Part shown: in pieces, positions 56,842 through 64,000 of the stretch | Layout: each line of letters starts with the position of its first letter | Numbering within the stretch: position 1 is the stretch's first letter | Assembly: GCF_015158295.1 (NCBI RefSeq) | Contig: NZ_JACDXV010000002.1 | Location: forward strand, 186,001-250,000 | Length of the DNA stretch: 64,000 bases | Direction of reading: 5' to 3' | Source of the DNA: Devosia faecipullorum | GTDB taxonomy: Bacteria; Pseudomonadota; Alphaproteobacteria; Rhizobiales; Devosiaceae | Program-made: the position numbers and the translations under genes | The notes under the pieces: model-generated | Told to the model about the DNA's origin: nothing | Seen by the model: the letters and a program-made list of their open reading frames with translations, nothing else | Database searches by the model: none

Positions 56842-57543
56842 TCAGGATGCCGGTTCGAATCGGGCTATCAGCGTATGGCTATCCCCGGGATAGACAAGTC
56901 GGACAAAAGTAATAGGACCGGCACGGTTCCAGGTGCGGCGCTGCACCATCAGGCAGGGCGTGCCCTTGGGCAGTTCGAGCAGGCGCGCGATTTCGGCCGA
57001 AGCGGGGAGGGCCTGAATGCGATTTTCTGCGGCGCTCCAGGGCACTTGTGCAATAAGCCAGCCGCCAGGAGCGTTGACGGCAAAGTCGGCGGTCTCGGCC
57101 TCAGGCACGACGCCGACATTGATCCGCCGTTCTTCCACGCAGAACGGTTTGGCACCGGCATGGTGCACGGCCAGAAGTTCCAGCACCAGCGTATCTGCTT
57201 CCAGTTCCATCACGGCGCGGTCCTGAGCGTCGGACGGGCGGAGTTTGCGGCTCACCAAGGTGTAGGCATAGGGGACACCGAGGGACTTCACCTCGGTCTC
57301 GATGTCGTGCAGTTCCAAAGCGGCCGATTGGGCCCGGGGCATCGTCACGAAGCTCCCGGCACGGCGATGGCGCTCTATCAGCCCGGCTTTGGCCAGTTGG
57401 GTCATGACTTTGTTCACGGTCATGCGGGAACAGCCATAATGTTTGGCCAGATCAACCTCGAATGGCAGGCGGTGCCCGGGCGGCCACTCGCCTGACACGA
57501 TGCGGCTTTCGATCTCGCCCAGTATCGTTTGATGGAGTGTCAT
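56842..57543 (-). CDS. hutC: GntR family regulator, HutC type
   Basis: The 233-residue protein has an N-terminal winged-helix domain (about residues 1-70, with PPGHRLPFEVDLAKHYGCSRMTVNKVM in two parts) and a UTRA effector domain from about residue 90. HutC proteins repress hut genes and are released by urocanate. Next to hutF and facing hutI-HGU, this assignment is strong; binding of urocanate is by family. I infer that it also controls the transporter/lyase units through the shared motif. It is 98 bases after hutF on the same strand. Confidence 0.88.
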   Translation of the reverse strand: MTLHQTILGEIESRIVSGEWPPGHRLPFEVDLAKHYGCSRMTVNKVMTQLAKAGLIERHRRAGSFVTMPRAQSAALELHDIETEVKSLGVPYAYTLVSRKLRPSDAQDRAVMELEADTLVLELLAVHHAGAKPFCVEERRINVGVVPEAETADFAVNAPGGWLIAQVPWSAAENRIQALPASAEIARLLELPKGTPCLMVQRRTWNRAGPITFVRLVYPGDSHTLIARFEPAS

Positions 57544-57641
57544 TCCGCTGAGGCCCCCCTCTTGCCGCCCATCCTGTTCCAGGATCGATGCAGCTTCGCT
57601 CTCACTGTCAGTCTGTTCAGGCTAACAGATGTTTACAAGGC

Positions 57642-58985
57642 TTACGCCGTCAGTTCTTTCATTGCTGCAATGAAGCGGGCCGTGATTGCGTCTCTTTTCT
57701 TGTGCCGCCCGCCTTCTACCTGTTTTGTGCCGCCCACCCAGACACTATCAACGCCGATGCCGCGCGAAAAAATGAAGTGATCCAGCACCTTGTCGGTCGG
57801 GACATATTCGGCTGCCGCCAGATCCAGCGACAGCAGGTCGGCGGGTCGGCCGGCCTCGATGCCGGCATGGACGCCCAGGGCCGAGGCCCCGCCATGCAAC
57901 GCTTCCACGAAGAGGCTCATTCCGGTCGAGTGACCCGGATCGGCAATGACATTGCGCGCGCGCCGGAACAGACGCTGGGAATATTCCAGCATGCGCAATT
58001 CCTCCGGCAGCGAGATCAGGACATTGCTGTCAGAACCTATGCCGAATCGACCGCCTGAAGCCCTGAAGGTGGCCGCCGAAAACACGCCGTCGCCAAGATT
58101 GGCTTCGGTGATCGGGCAAAGCCCCGCGATCGCCCCGCTTCGTGCGAGCCGTTCAAATTCATCATCTGTCATATGCGTGGCGTGGATCAGGCACCAGCGG
58201 CGATCCACCGGCATCGCGTCCAGCAGCCATTCTACCGGGCGCCGCCCCGACCAGGCCAAGCAGTCCTCCACTTCCCTGACCTGCTCGGCAACGTGAATAT
58301 GCACCGGCCCGCCATGGGCCAGCGGAATCACGGCCTGCAATTGCTCGGAGGTCGCTGCGCGCAGGCTATGTGGCGCAATGCCGAGAACGGCGTGTGGCAG
58401 GGCCGAAACGATGGATCGCGAGCGGTCCATCAGGCGCGCAAAGCCCTCCAGATCGTGGATGAAACGACGCTGGCCGTCGGCCGGCGCCGCGCCACCGAAA
58501 CCGGAATGGGCGTAGAAGACGGGCAGCAGGGTCAGGGCAATGCCGGTGGATGCGCTCGCCGCCGCGATGCGCCCCGCCATTTCGGCGGGATCGCCATAGG
58601 CGGTCCCATCCCTGTCGTGGTGCAGATAGTGGAACTCGCCGACGCGGCCAAAGCCGGTTTCCAGCATTTCCATATAGAGTTGTGCGGCGATCGCTTCGAC
58701 ATGGTCGGGCGTCATCGACAGCGCGATGCGATACATTTCGGTGCGCCAACTCCAGAAACTGTCCTGCCCGGGCCCCCGGGTCTCGGCGAGACCCGCCATG
58801 GCGCGCTGAAAAGCATGGCTATGCAGGTTGGGCATTGCCGGGGTGACGAAGCGATGACGTTCGTCCCGGTCATAGGGCCGCACGCCGACCTCGACGCTTT
58901 CGATGCCCGCCTCGGAGAACTGGATGCGAACGTCCTGCGCCAATCCGGCCGGCAGGAGCGCGCTTTGGGCATGGATGGCTGGCAT
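57642..58985 (-). CDS. hutF: Formimidoylglutamate deiminase
   Basis: HutF converts N-formimino-L-glutamate to N-formyl-L-glutamate and ammonia, the first step of the two-step hut branch. The 447-residue amidohydrolase has the metal box NLHSHAFQRAMAG near residue 53, HIHVAEQ, and the SDSNVLISL segment with the late metal Asp. It is divergent from hutI with the operator-like site in between, and it is followed by hutC. Its presence with hutG shows that this organism does not use formiminoglutamase. Confidence 0.94.
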   Translation of the reverse strand: MPAIHAQSALLPAGLAQDVRIQFSEAGIESVEVGVRPYDRDERHRFVTPAMPNLHSHAFQRAMAGLAETRGPGQDSFWSWRTEMYRIALSMTPDHVEAIAAQLYMEMLETGFGRVGEFHYLHHDRDGTAYGDPAEMAGRIAAASASTGIALTLLPVFYAHSGFGGAAPADGQRRFIHDLEGFARLMDRSRSIVSALPHAVLGIAPHSLRAATSEQLQAVIPLAHGGPVHIHVAEQVREVEDCLAWSGRRPVEWLLDAMPVDRRWCLIHATHMTDDEFERLARSGAIAGLCPITEANLGDGVFSAATFRASGGRFGIGSDSNVLISLPEELRMLEYSQRLFRRARNVIADPGHSTGMSLFVEALHGGASALGVHAGIEAGRPADLLSLDLAAAEYVPTDKVLDHFIFSRGIGVDSVWVGGTKQVEGGRHKKRDAITARFIAAMKELTA

Positions 58986-59024
58986 GGGGCACCTTCGAAA
59001 TAGTTTGGGCTTGCGTCACTTGCC

Positions 59025-59039
59025 TTTAAGTATATACAT
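59025..59039 (-). promoter_or_regulatory. HutC-like operator in the hutF/hutI divergent promoter
   Basis: On the minus strand ATGTATATACTTAAA; the first 14 bases differ at one position from the lyase-operon site at 48216-48229. On the plus strand TTGCGT (59011) and TATACA (59033), 16 apart, would form the hutI promoter, overlapped by the site. Confidence 0.6.
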
Positions 59040-59080
59040 ATGATGAGTGTTCGGCAATGTGGCTGGCGGGGAGGGGATGT

Positions 59081-60328
59081 TTGACTAGCGGTGATCGTGT
59101 TTGGACCAATGCGCGGCTGGCGACGCTCAACCCGGCCCGGCAGGGGCTCGGTATTGTGGAAAATGGTGCTATCGCGGTGCGCGACGGCCGGATCGTCCAT
59201 ATCGGCTCCATGAACGACCTTCCCATTGCCGAGCTTGCAGGCGCGGAGACGATCGATTGCGAAGGGCGATGGATCACCCCGGGGCTTGTCGACTGCCACA
59301 CCCATATCGTTCACGCCGGACACCGGGCGCGGGAATTCGAGATGAGGCTGGCCGGGGCTTCGTATGAAGAGGTGGCGCAGGCTGGAGGCGGCATCGTGTC
59401 TTCCGTGACAAGTACGCGCGCCGCCGATGAGGCTCAACTTGTTCGTGAGAGCCTGGTGCGCCTCGACGCCTTGCTGGCCGAAGGCGTCACAACGGTCGAG
59501 ATCAAGTCCGGTTATGGCCTGACGGTGGCCGACGAGATGAAAATGCTGCGCGCCGCCCGTCGATTGGGTGAAGTGCGGGATGTCGCCGTGACCACCACAT
59601 ATCTGGGCGCCCACGCGATACCTGCCGAGTATAAGGGCCGCAATGACGCCTTCCTGAATGACGTCATCCTTCCGGGCCTTGACGCCTGTCACGCCCAAGG
59701 GCTGGTCGACGCGGTCGATGGTTTTTGCGAAGGCATTGCCTTTTCACCCGATGAAATACGATCGGTGTTCGATGCCGCTTCGGCAAAGGGGCTCAAGATG
59801 AAGCTCCATGCCGATCAATTGTCGAACCTGCATGGCGCCGCCCTGGCCGCGAGCTATGGAGCTCTTTCGGCGGATCACCTCGAATATGCCGATGAAGACG
59901 GCGCGCGAGCCATGGCCGGCGCCGGCACCGTCGCGGTCCTATTGCCGGGTGCCTTTTATTTCATTCGGGAGACGAAGAGGCCACCTGTCGATCTGTTCCG
60001 CCAGCATGGCGTGCCCATGGCCCTGGCCACTGACTGCAATCCGGGCACCTCGCCGCTGACATCGCTGCTGCTGACCATGAATATGGGCGCAACATTGTTT
60101 GGCCTGACGGTGGAAGAATGTCTGGCCGGCACGACCCGCGAAGCAGCCCGTGCGCTGGGCCGCCTGGCCGATATCGGCACGCTTGAGGTCGGAAAAGCTG
60201 CCGATTTCGCCATCTGGGACATCTCCGAACCTGCGGAACTGGTCTACCGCATCGGTTTCAATCCGCTTGCCGCCCGCATTCGTGGCGGCCGCGACGCGCA
60301 CCAGCCTTCCGTGAGGATACATCCATGA
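59081..60328 (+). CDS. hutI: Imidazolonepropionase
   Basis: HutI hydrolyses imidazolone propionate to formiminoglutamate. The 415-residue amidohydrolase has the metal box [12 protein letters not shown] near residue 69 and a late DCNPG segment with the catalytic Asp. I chose TTG 59081, because GAGGGG lies four bases upstream and [16 protein letters not shown] is the usual family start; an ATG at 59057 has no such site. Its stop overlaps the hutH ATG as ATGA. Confidence 0.93.
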   Translation: MTSGDRVWTNARLATLNPARQGLGIVENGAIAVRDGRIVHIGSMNDLPIAELAGAETIDCEGRWITPGLVDCHTHIVHAGHRAREFEMRLAGASYEEVAQAGGGIVSSVTSTRAADEAQLVRESLVRLDALLAEGVTTVEIKSGYGLTVADEMKMLRAARRLGEVRDVAVTTTYLGAHAIPAEYKGRNDAFLNDVILPGLDACHAQGLVDAVDGFCEGIAFSPDEIRSVFDAASAKGLKMKLHADQLSNLHGAALAASYGALSADHLEYADEDGARAMAGAGTVAVLLPGAFYFIRETKRPPVDLFRQHGVPMALATDCNPGTSPLTSLLLTMNMGATLFGLTVEECLAGTTREAARALGRLADIGTLEVGKAADFAIWDISEPAELVYRIGFNPLAARIRGGRDAHQPSVRIHP

Positions 60329-61878
60329 CGATCACGCTTCGGCCGGGCTCGGTGCCGCTTGATGATCTTGCCGCAATCTACTGGACGAGTGAGAATGCCG
60401 TTCTCGATCGCGCCTTCGATGGCGGTATCGAAAAGGCTGCGGCCCGGATCGCCGCCATAGCCAATGGCAACGAGCCGGTCTATGGCGTCAATACCGGCTT
60501 CGGCAAGCTCGCTTCGATCAGGATCGATGCGGCCGACGTCGCCACTCTGCAGCGCAATTTGATCCTCTCCCATTGCTGTGGCGTCGGGGAGGCTCTGCCG
60601 CAGGCCATCGTGCGGCTCATCATGGCATTGAAGCTGATATCGCTGGGGCGCGGTGCGTCAGGCGTACGGCTGGACGTTGTTCGCCTGATTGAGGGCATGC
60701 TGGCCAAGAATGTCATCCCGGTCATTCCCGAAAAGGGATCCGTTGGTGCATCGGGCGATCTGGCGCCCCTGGCCCATATGGCTGCGGTGATGATGGGAGA
60801 GGGCGAGGCCTTCTATCAAGGCGAGCGGCTGGCTGGTGGCGTGGCTCTGGCACAGGCCGGCCTGTCGCCCCTGGTGCTCGCCGCCAAGGAAGGCCTTGCC
60901 CTGATCAATGGCACCCAGACGTCGACGGCATTGGCGCTGGCCGGCCTGTTCCGCGCGCATAGGGCCGCGCAGGCGGCCCTGATCACCGGCGCGCTGTCCA
61001 CCGATGCGGCCATGGGGTCGTCGGCGCCCTTCGTGGCCGACATTCATAATCTGCGAGGCCATATCGGCCAGATCGACGCAGCTGCGGCCTTGCGCATGCT
61101 ATTGGCGGGTTCGGCCATTCGCGAGAGCCATCGGCATGGCGACGAGCGCGTCCAGGATCCCTATTGTATCCGCTGCCAGCCGCAGGTCGACGGCGCCTGT
61201 CTCGATCTGCTGCGCCAGGTGGCGCGCACGCTGGAAGTCGAAGCGAATGCCGTGACGGACAACCCCTTGGTGCTGCCGGATGGCAGCGTCGTTTCCGGAG
61301 GCAATTTCCATGCGGAACCGGTGGCATTCGCCGCCGACCAGATCGCGCTGGCCATATGCGAGATCGGCGCGATCGCCCAACGCCGCATCGCCCTTCTCGT
61401 CGATCCGGCGCTTTCATATGGGCTGCCGCCTTTCCTCGCCAAAAATGCCGGCCTCAATTCCGGACTGATGATTGCGGAAGTCACTTCGGCGGCGCTGATG
61501 AGCGAAAACAAGCAGATGTCTCATCCGGCCTCGGTCGATTCCACGCCAACCTCCGCCAACCAGGAAGATCATGTGTCGATGGCCTGTCACGGCGCCCGCC
61601 GCCTGTTGCCGATGACGGAAAATCTGTTTGCCATTATCGGCATCGAAGCCCTTGCCGGCTCGCAGGGCGTGGAATTGCGTGGACCATTGGCCACCAGCCC
61701 CGAGCTGCAAAAGGCGATAGACTGTGTTCGGGCCGCTGTTCCGCCGCTCGACAATGACCGCTATATGGCGGGCGACCTTGCCGCAGCCACCCAATTGATC
61801 GCCGGCGGCGCGCTCGTCCGGAGCGTTTCGCCGGACATCCTGCCGTCACTTGGAGGCAGCGATGAGCGCCGTATTTGA
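60325..61878 (+). CDS. hutH: Histidine ammonia-lyase
   Basis: HutH deaminates histidine to urocanate. The 517-residue enzyme forms its MIO cofactor from Ala-Ser-Gly at residues 142-144 (GASGDLAPL), has the catalytic tyrosine in YGVNTGFG (Tyr53), and the late conserved QEDHVSM. The length fits. It is coupled to hutI by ATGA overlap and overlaps hutG by 17 bases. Confidence 0.96.
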   Translation: MTITLRPGSVPLDDLAAIYWTSENAVLDRAFDGGIEKAAARIAAIANGNEPVYGVNTGFGKLASIRIDAADVATLQRNLILSHCCGVGEALPQAIVRLIMALKLISLGRGASGVRLDVVRLIEGMLAKNVIPVIPEKGSVGASGDLAPLAHMAAVMMGEGEAFYQGERLAGGVALAQAGLSPLVLAAKEGLALINGTQTSTALALAGLFRAHRAAQAALITGALSTDAAMGSSAPFVADIHNLRGHIGQIDAAAALRMLLAGSAIRESHRHGDERVQDPYCIRCQPQVDGACLDLLRQVARTLEVEANAVTDNPLVLPDGSVVSGGNFHAEPVAFAADQIALAICEIGAIAQRRIALLVDPALSYGLPPFLAKNAGLNSGLMIAEVTSAALMSENKQMSHPASVDSTPTSANQEDHVSMACHGARRLLPMTENLFAIIGIEALAGSQGVELRGPLATSPELQKAIDCVRAAVPPLDNDRYMAGDLAAATQLIAGGALVRSVSPDILPSLGGSDERRI

Positions 61879-62671
61879 GGTCAGGCAAGGATCCTCGCCC
61901 GTCATCCTGGCCTTTCCGCATACGGGAACTGACATGCCGGCGGATATACGAGCCCGGCTCAATGACAATGGCAGCCTGCTTGCCGACACCGATTGGCATA
62001 TCCATCACCTTTATGAAGGGCTTTTGCCGCAGGCAACCACGGTGCGGGCCACATTTCACCGCTATGTCATCGACGCCAATCGTGATCCGTCCGGCGCCAG
62101 CCTTTATCCCGGCCAGAATACGACGGGGCTGGTTCCCGTCAGCGATTTTGACGGCAATGCCATCTGGAAAGAAGGGTGTGAGCCGGACGAGGCGGATATT
62201 GCGGCCCGGCTGGAGACCTTTCATCGCCCCTATCACCGGGCTTTGTCAGCAGAGCTTGAGCGGGTGCGGCGCCTGCATGGCGTGGCCGTGCTTTACGATT
62301 GCCACTCGATCCGCTCCTTGATCCCGTTTCTGTTCGAGGGCCGCCTGCCGGATTTCAATATCGGAACCGACAACGGGGCCAGCTGTGATCCGGCGATGGA
62401 AAAAGCGGTGACCGACATCGCGGCGGCGGCAGGCGCAGATGGTTATAGTTCGGTACTCAATGGCCGGTTCCGCGGCGGCTGGACGACGCGCCATTACGGC
62501 AAGCCCGAGACGGCAACGCACGCCATCCAGATGGAATTGTCGCAGTCCAGCCATCTTGCGGCTGAAGCCTTGCCCTTTGCCTATGACCCGGCAAAGGCGG
62601 CGCGCCTGCGTTCCCACCTGAAACAAATCCTCGAGCGCGTCGAAGCCATCGCGCTCGGCATGAAACGCTGA
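61862..62671 (+). CDS. hutG: N-formylglutamate amidohydrolase
   Basis: This HutG hydrolyses N-formylglutamate to glutamate and formate and works after HutF. The 269-residue protein has the family metal-site motifs [18 protein letters not shown] and a YDCHSIRS segment. I chose ATG 61862, with GGAGG six bases upstream. It overlaps the hutH end by 17 bases and is followed by hutU after 11 bases. Confidence 0.93.
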   Translation: MSAVFEVRQGSSPVILAFPHTGTDMPADIRARLNDNGSLLADTDWHIHHLYEGLLPQATTVRATFHRYVIDANRDPSGASLYPGQNTTGLVPVSDFDGNAIWKEGCEPDEADIAARLETFHRPYHRALSAELERVRRLHGVAVLYDCHSIRSLIPFLFEGRLPDFNIGTDNGASCDPAMEKAVTDIAAAAGADGYSSVLNGRFRGGWTTRHYGKPETATHAIQMELSQSSHLAAEALPFAYDPAKAARLRSHLKQILERVEAIALGMKR

Positions 62672-62682
62672 AGAGATACGAC

Positions 62683-64000
62683 ATGAACGATCGACGCCAC
62701 AACGAACGGGAAATCCACGCGCCGCGCGGGAGCGAACTGAGCGCGCAAAGCTGGATGACCGAAGCGCCGTTGCGCATGCTGATGAACAATCTTGATCCGG
62801 ACGTGGCGGAGCGCCCCAATGATCTGGTCGTCTATGGTGGTATCGGTCGCGCCGCCCGCACCTGGAAGGATTTTGACGCCATCGTCGCCACGCTCAAGAG
62901 ATTGAGCGAGGAAGAGACGCTGCTGGTTCAGTCCGGCAAGCCCGTCGGCGTGTTCCGCACCCACAAGGACGCGCCGCGCGTCCTCATCGCCAATTCCAAT
63001 CTCGTGCCGCACTGGGCCAATTGGGATCATTTCAACGAATTGGACAAGAACGGTCTGGCCATGTACGGCCAGATGACGGCTGGATCCTGGATCTATATCG
63101 GTGCACAGGGCATCGTGCAGGGCACCTATGAAACCTTCGTCGAGGCTGGTCGCCAGCATTATGGCGGCGACCTCAGCGGAAAGTGGATACTGACCGCCGG
63201 GCTCGGTGGCATGGGCGGCGCCCAACCTTTGGCCGCGGTGATGGCGGGCGCCTGTTGCCTTGCCGTCGAATGCGACGAAAGCCGAGCCGATTTCCGTCTG
63301 CGCACCCGCTATGTGGACGAGAAGACGCGCAGCCTCGATGAGGCCCTGGCCAAGATAGAAGAGTGGACCAAGGCTGGTAAGGCAAAGTCCATCGCGCTGA
63401 TCGGCAATGCTGCCGAAATTTTTCCCGAACTGGTCCGGCGGGGGGCGAGGCCCGATATCGTCACCGACCAGACCTCTGCCCATGATCCCGTGCATGGCTA
63501 TCTGCCGCTCGGCTGGACGTTGAGCGAGTGGCGTGACCGGCAGGAGAGCGATCCCAAGGCGGTCGCCAAGGCGGCCCGAGCCTCAATGAAGGTTCAGGTA
63601 AAGGCTATGGTCGACTTCTGGGAGATGGGTATCCCGACCGTGGACTATGGCAACAACATCCGTCAGATGGCGCTTGAGGAAGGACTGGAAAATGCCTTTG
63701 CTTTTCCAGGTTTCGTGCCTGCATATATTCGACCGCTGTTTTGCCGGGGCGTTGGTCCCTTCCGCTGGGTGGCCCTTTCGGGTGACCCGCAGGACATCGC
63801 CAGGACCGATGCGAAGGTCAAGGAACTGCTTCCGGACAACAAGCACCTGCACAATTGGCTCGACATGGCGCGTGAGCGCATTGAGTTCCAGGGCCTGCCG
63901 GCGCGCATTTGCTGGGTTGGCCTGGGCGACCGCCACCGGCTTGGCCTGGCGTTCAACGAAATGGTGAGGACTGGTGAGCTCAAGGCGCCGATCGTCATCG
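62683..64000 (+). CDS. hutU: Urocanate hydratase (3' end outside window)
   Basis: HutU hydrates urocanate to imidazolone propionate using NAD as an electrophile. About 439 of the expected 555 or so residues are visible. The family core is present: [19 protein letters not shown], the NAD-binding [11 protein letters not shown] and the late [15 protein letters not shown]. The reading frame is open to position 64000, so the gene continues past the edge. It is the last visible gene of hutI-hutH-hutG-hutU; hutF and hutC lie on the other strand of the divergent promoter. Confidence 0.96.
   Translation, partial: MNDRRHNEREIHAPRGSELSAQSWMTEAPLRMLMNNLDPDVAERPNDLVVYGGIGRAARTWKDFDAIVATLKRLSEEETLLVQSGKPVGVFRTHKDAPRVLIANSNLVPHWANWDHFNELDKNGLAMYGQMTAGSWIYIGAQGIVQGTYETFVEAGRQHYGGDLSGKWILTAGLGGMGGAQPLAAVMAGACCLAVECDESRADFRLRTRYVDEKTRSLDEALAKIEEWTKAGKAKSIALIGNAAEIFPELVRRGARPDIVTDQTSAHDPVHGYLPLGWTLSEWRDRQESDPKAVAKAARASMKVQVKAMVDFWEMGIPTVDYGNNIRQMALEEGLENAFAFPGFVPAYIRPLFCRGVGPFRWVALSGDPQDIARTDAKVKELLPDNKHLHNWLDMARERIEFQGLPARICWVGLGDRHRLGLAFNEMVRTGELKAPIVI

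Overview
This window looks like a chromosomal segment of an alphaproteobacterium of the order Hyphomicrobiales (Rhizobiales), most likely Devosia or a close relative. The basis is high GC, a CpdR-type receiver, DUF2125 and MJ0042 zinc-ribbon proteins, an L21 with a Lys/Ala-rich tail, an atpHAGDC operon without F0 genes, and a run of cell-envelope and housekeeping genes in an order usual for that group. The genus is inference; the order is fairly secure.

Positions 1-18153 hold mixed housekeeping genes: tyrC, a DUF2125 protein, a ChaC-type cyclotransferase, plsC, ftsEX, a zinc-ribbon membrane protein, cpdR, lysA, a second ChaC-type gene, argH, a TlpA-like thioredoxin, two very small flagellar/motility-type genes, a PduO-type cobalamin adenosyltransferase, gluQRS head-to-head with a DNA glycosylase, an esterase, an HNH nuclease, an ArsR/DUF1801/AHSA1 operon and nudK. 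Positions 18556-22318 are sdhCDAB, with a small secreted cysteine protein inserted between sdhA and sdhB. Then come a secreted protein built from six copies of an acidic two-cysteine repeat, an EamA transporter, xerC divergent from priA, and the F1 ATP synthase operon (28553-33580).

Positions 33674-46026 are an almost unbroken minus-strand run: a racemase, rppH, a divergent polysaccharide deacetylase, ctpA, envC, rlmH, rsfS, nadD, proA, proB, obgE, a GNAT acetyltransferase, rpmA and rplU. A Tat-type metallo-hydrolase, a third cyclotransferase-like gene and tRNA-Ser(CGA) follow.

From 48306 to the end the window is catabolic. A plus-strand operon encodes a divergent argininosuccinate-lyase-family protein, two peptide-type ABC permeases, a fused double ATPase and an MmgE/PrpD protein. 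Converging on it is a peptide-type solute-binding protein, followed by a HutC-type GntR regulator and hutF (all minus), and then hutI-hutH-hutG-hutU (plus; hutU runs off the edge). The hut set is the formiminoglutamate deiminase/formylglutamase route. A 15-bp motif, ATGTATAGACTTAAT, occurs with few changes in the lyase-operon promoter, upstream of the binding-protein gene and in the hutF/hutI divergent promoter. I infer that one GntR regulator controls all three units. The working hypothesis is that the lyase/epimerase/transporter block imports and opens a compound that feeds histidine or an imidazole intermediate into the hut pathway. This is the most interesting candidate system in the window; its substrate is not determined by the sequence.
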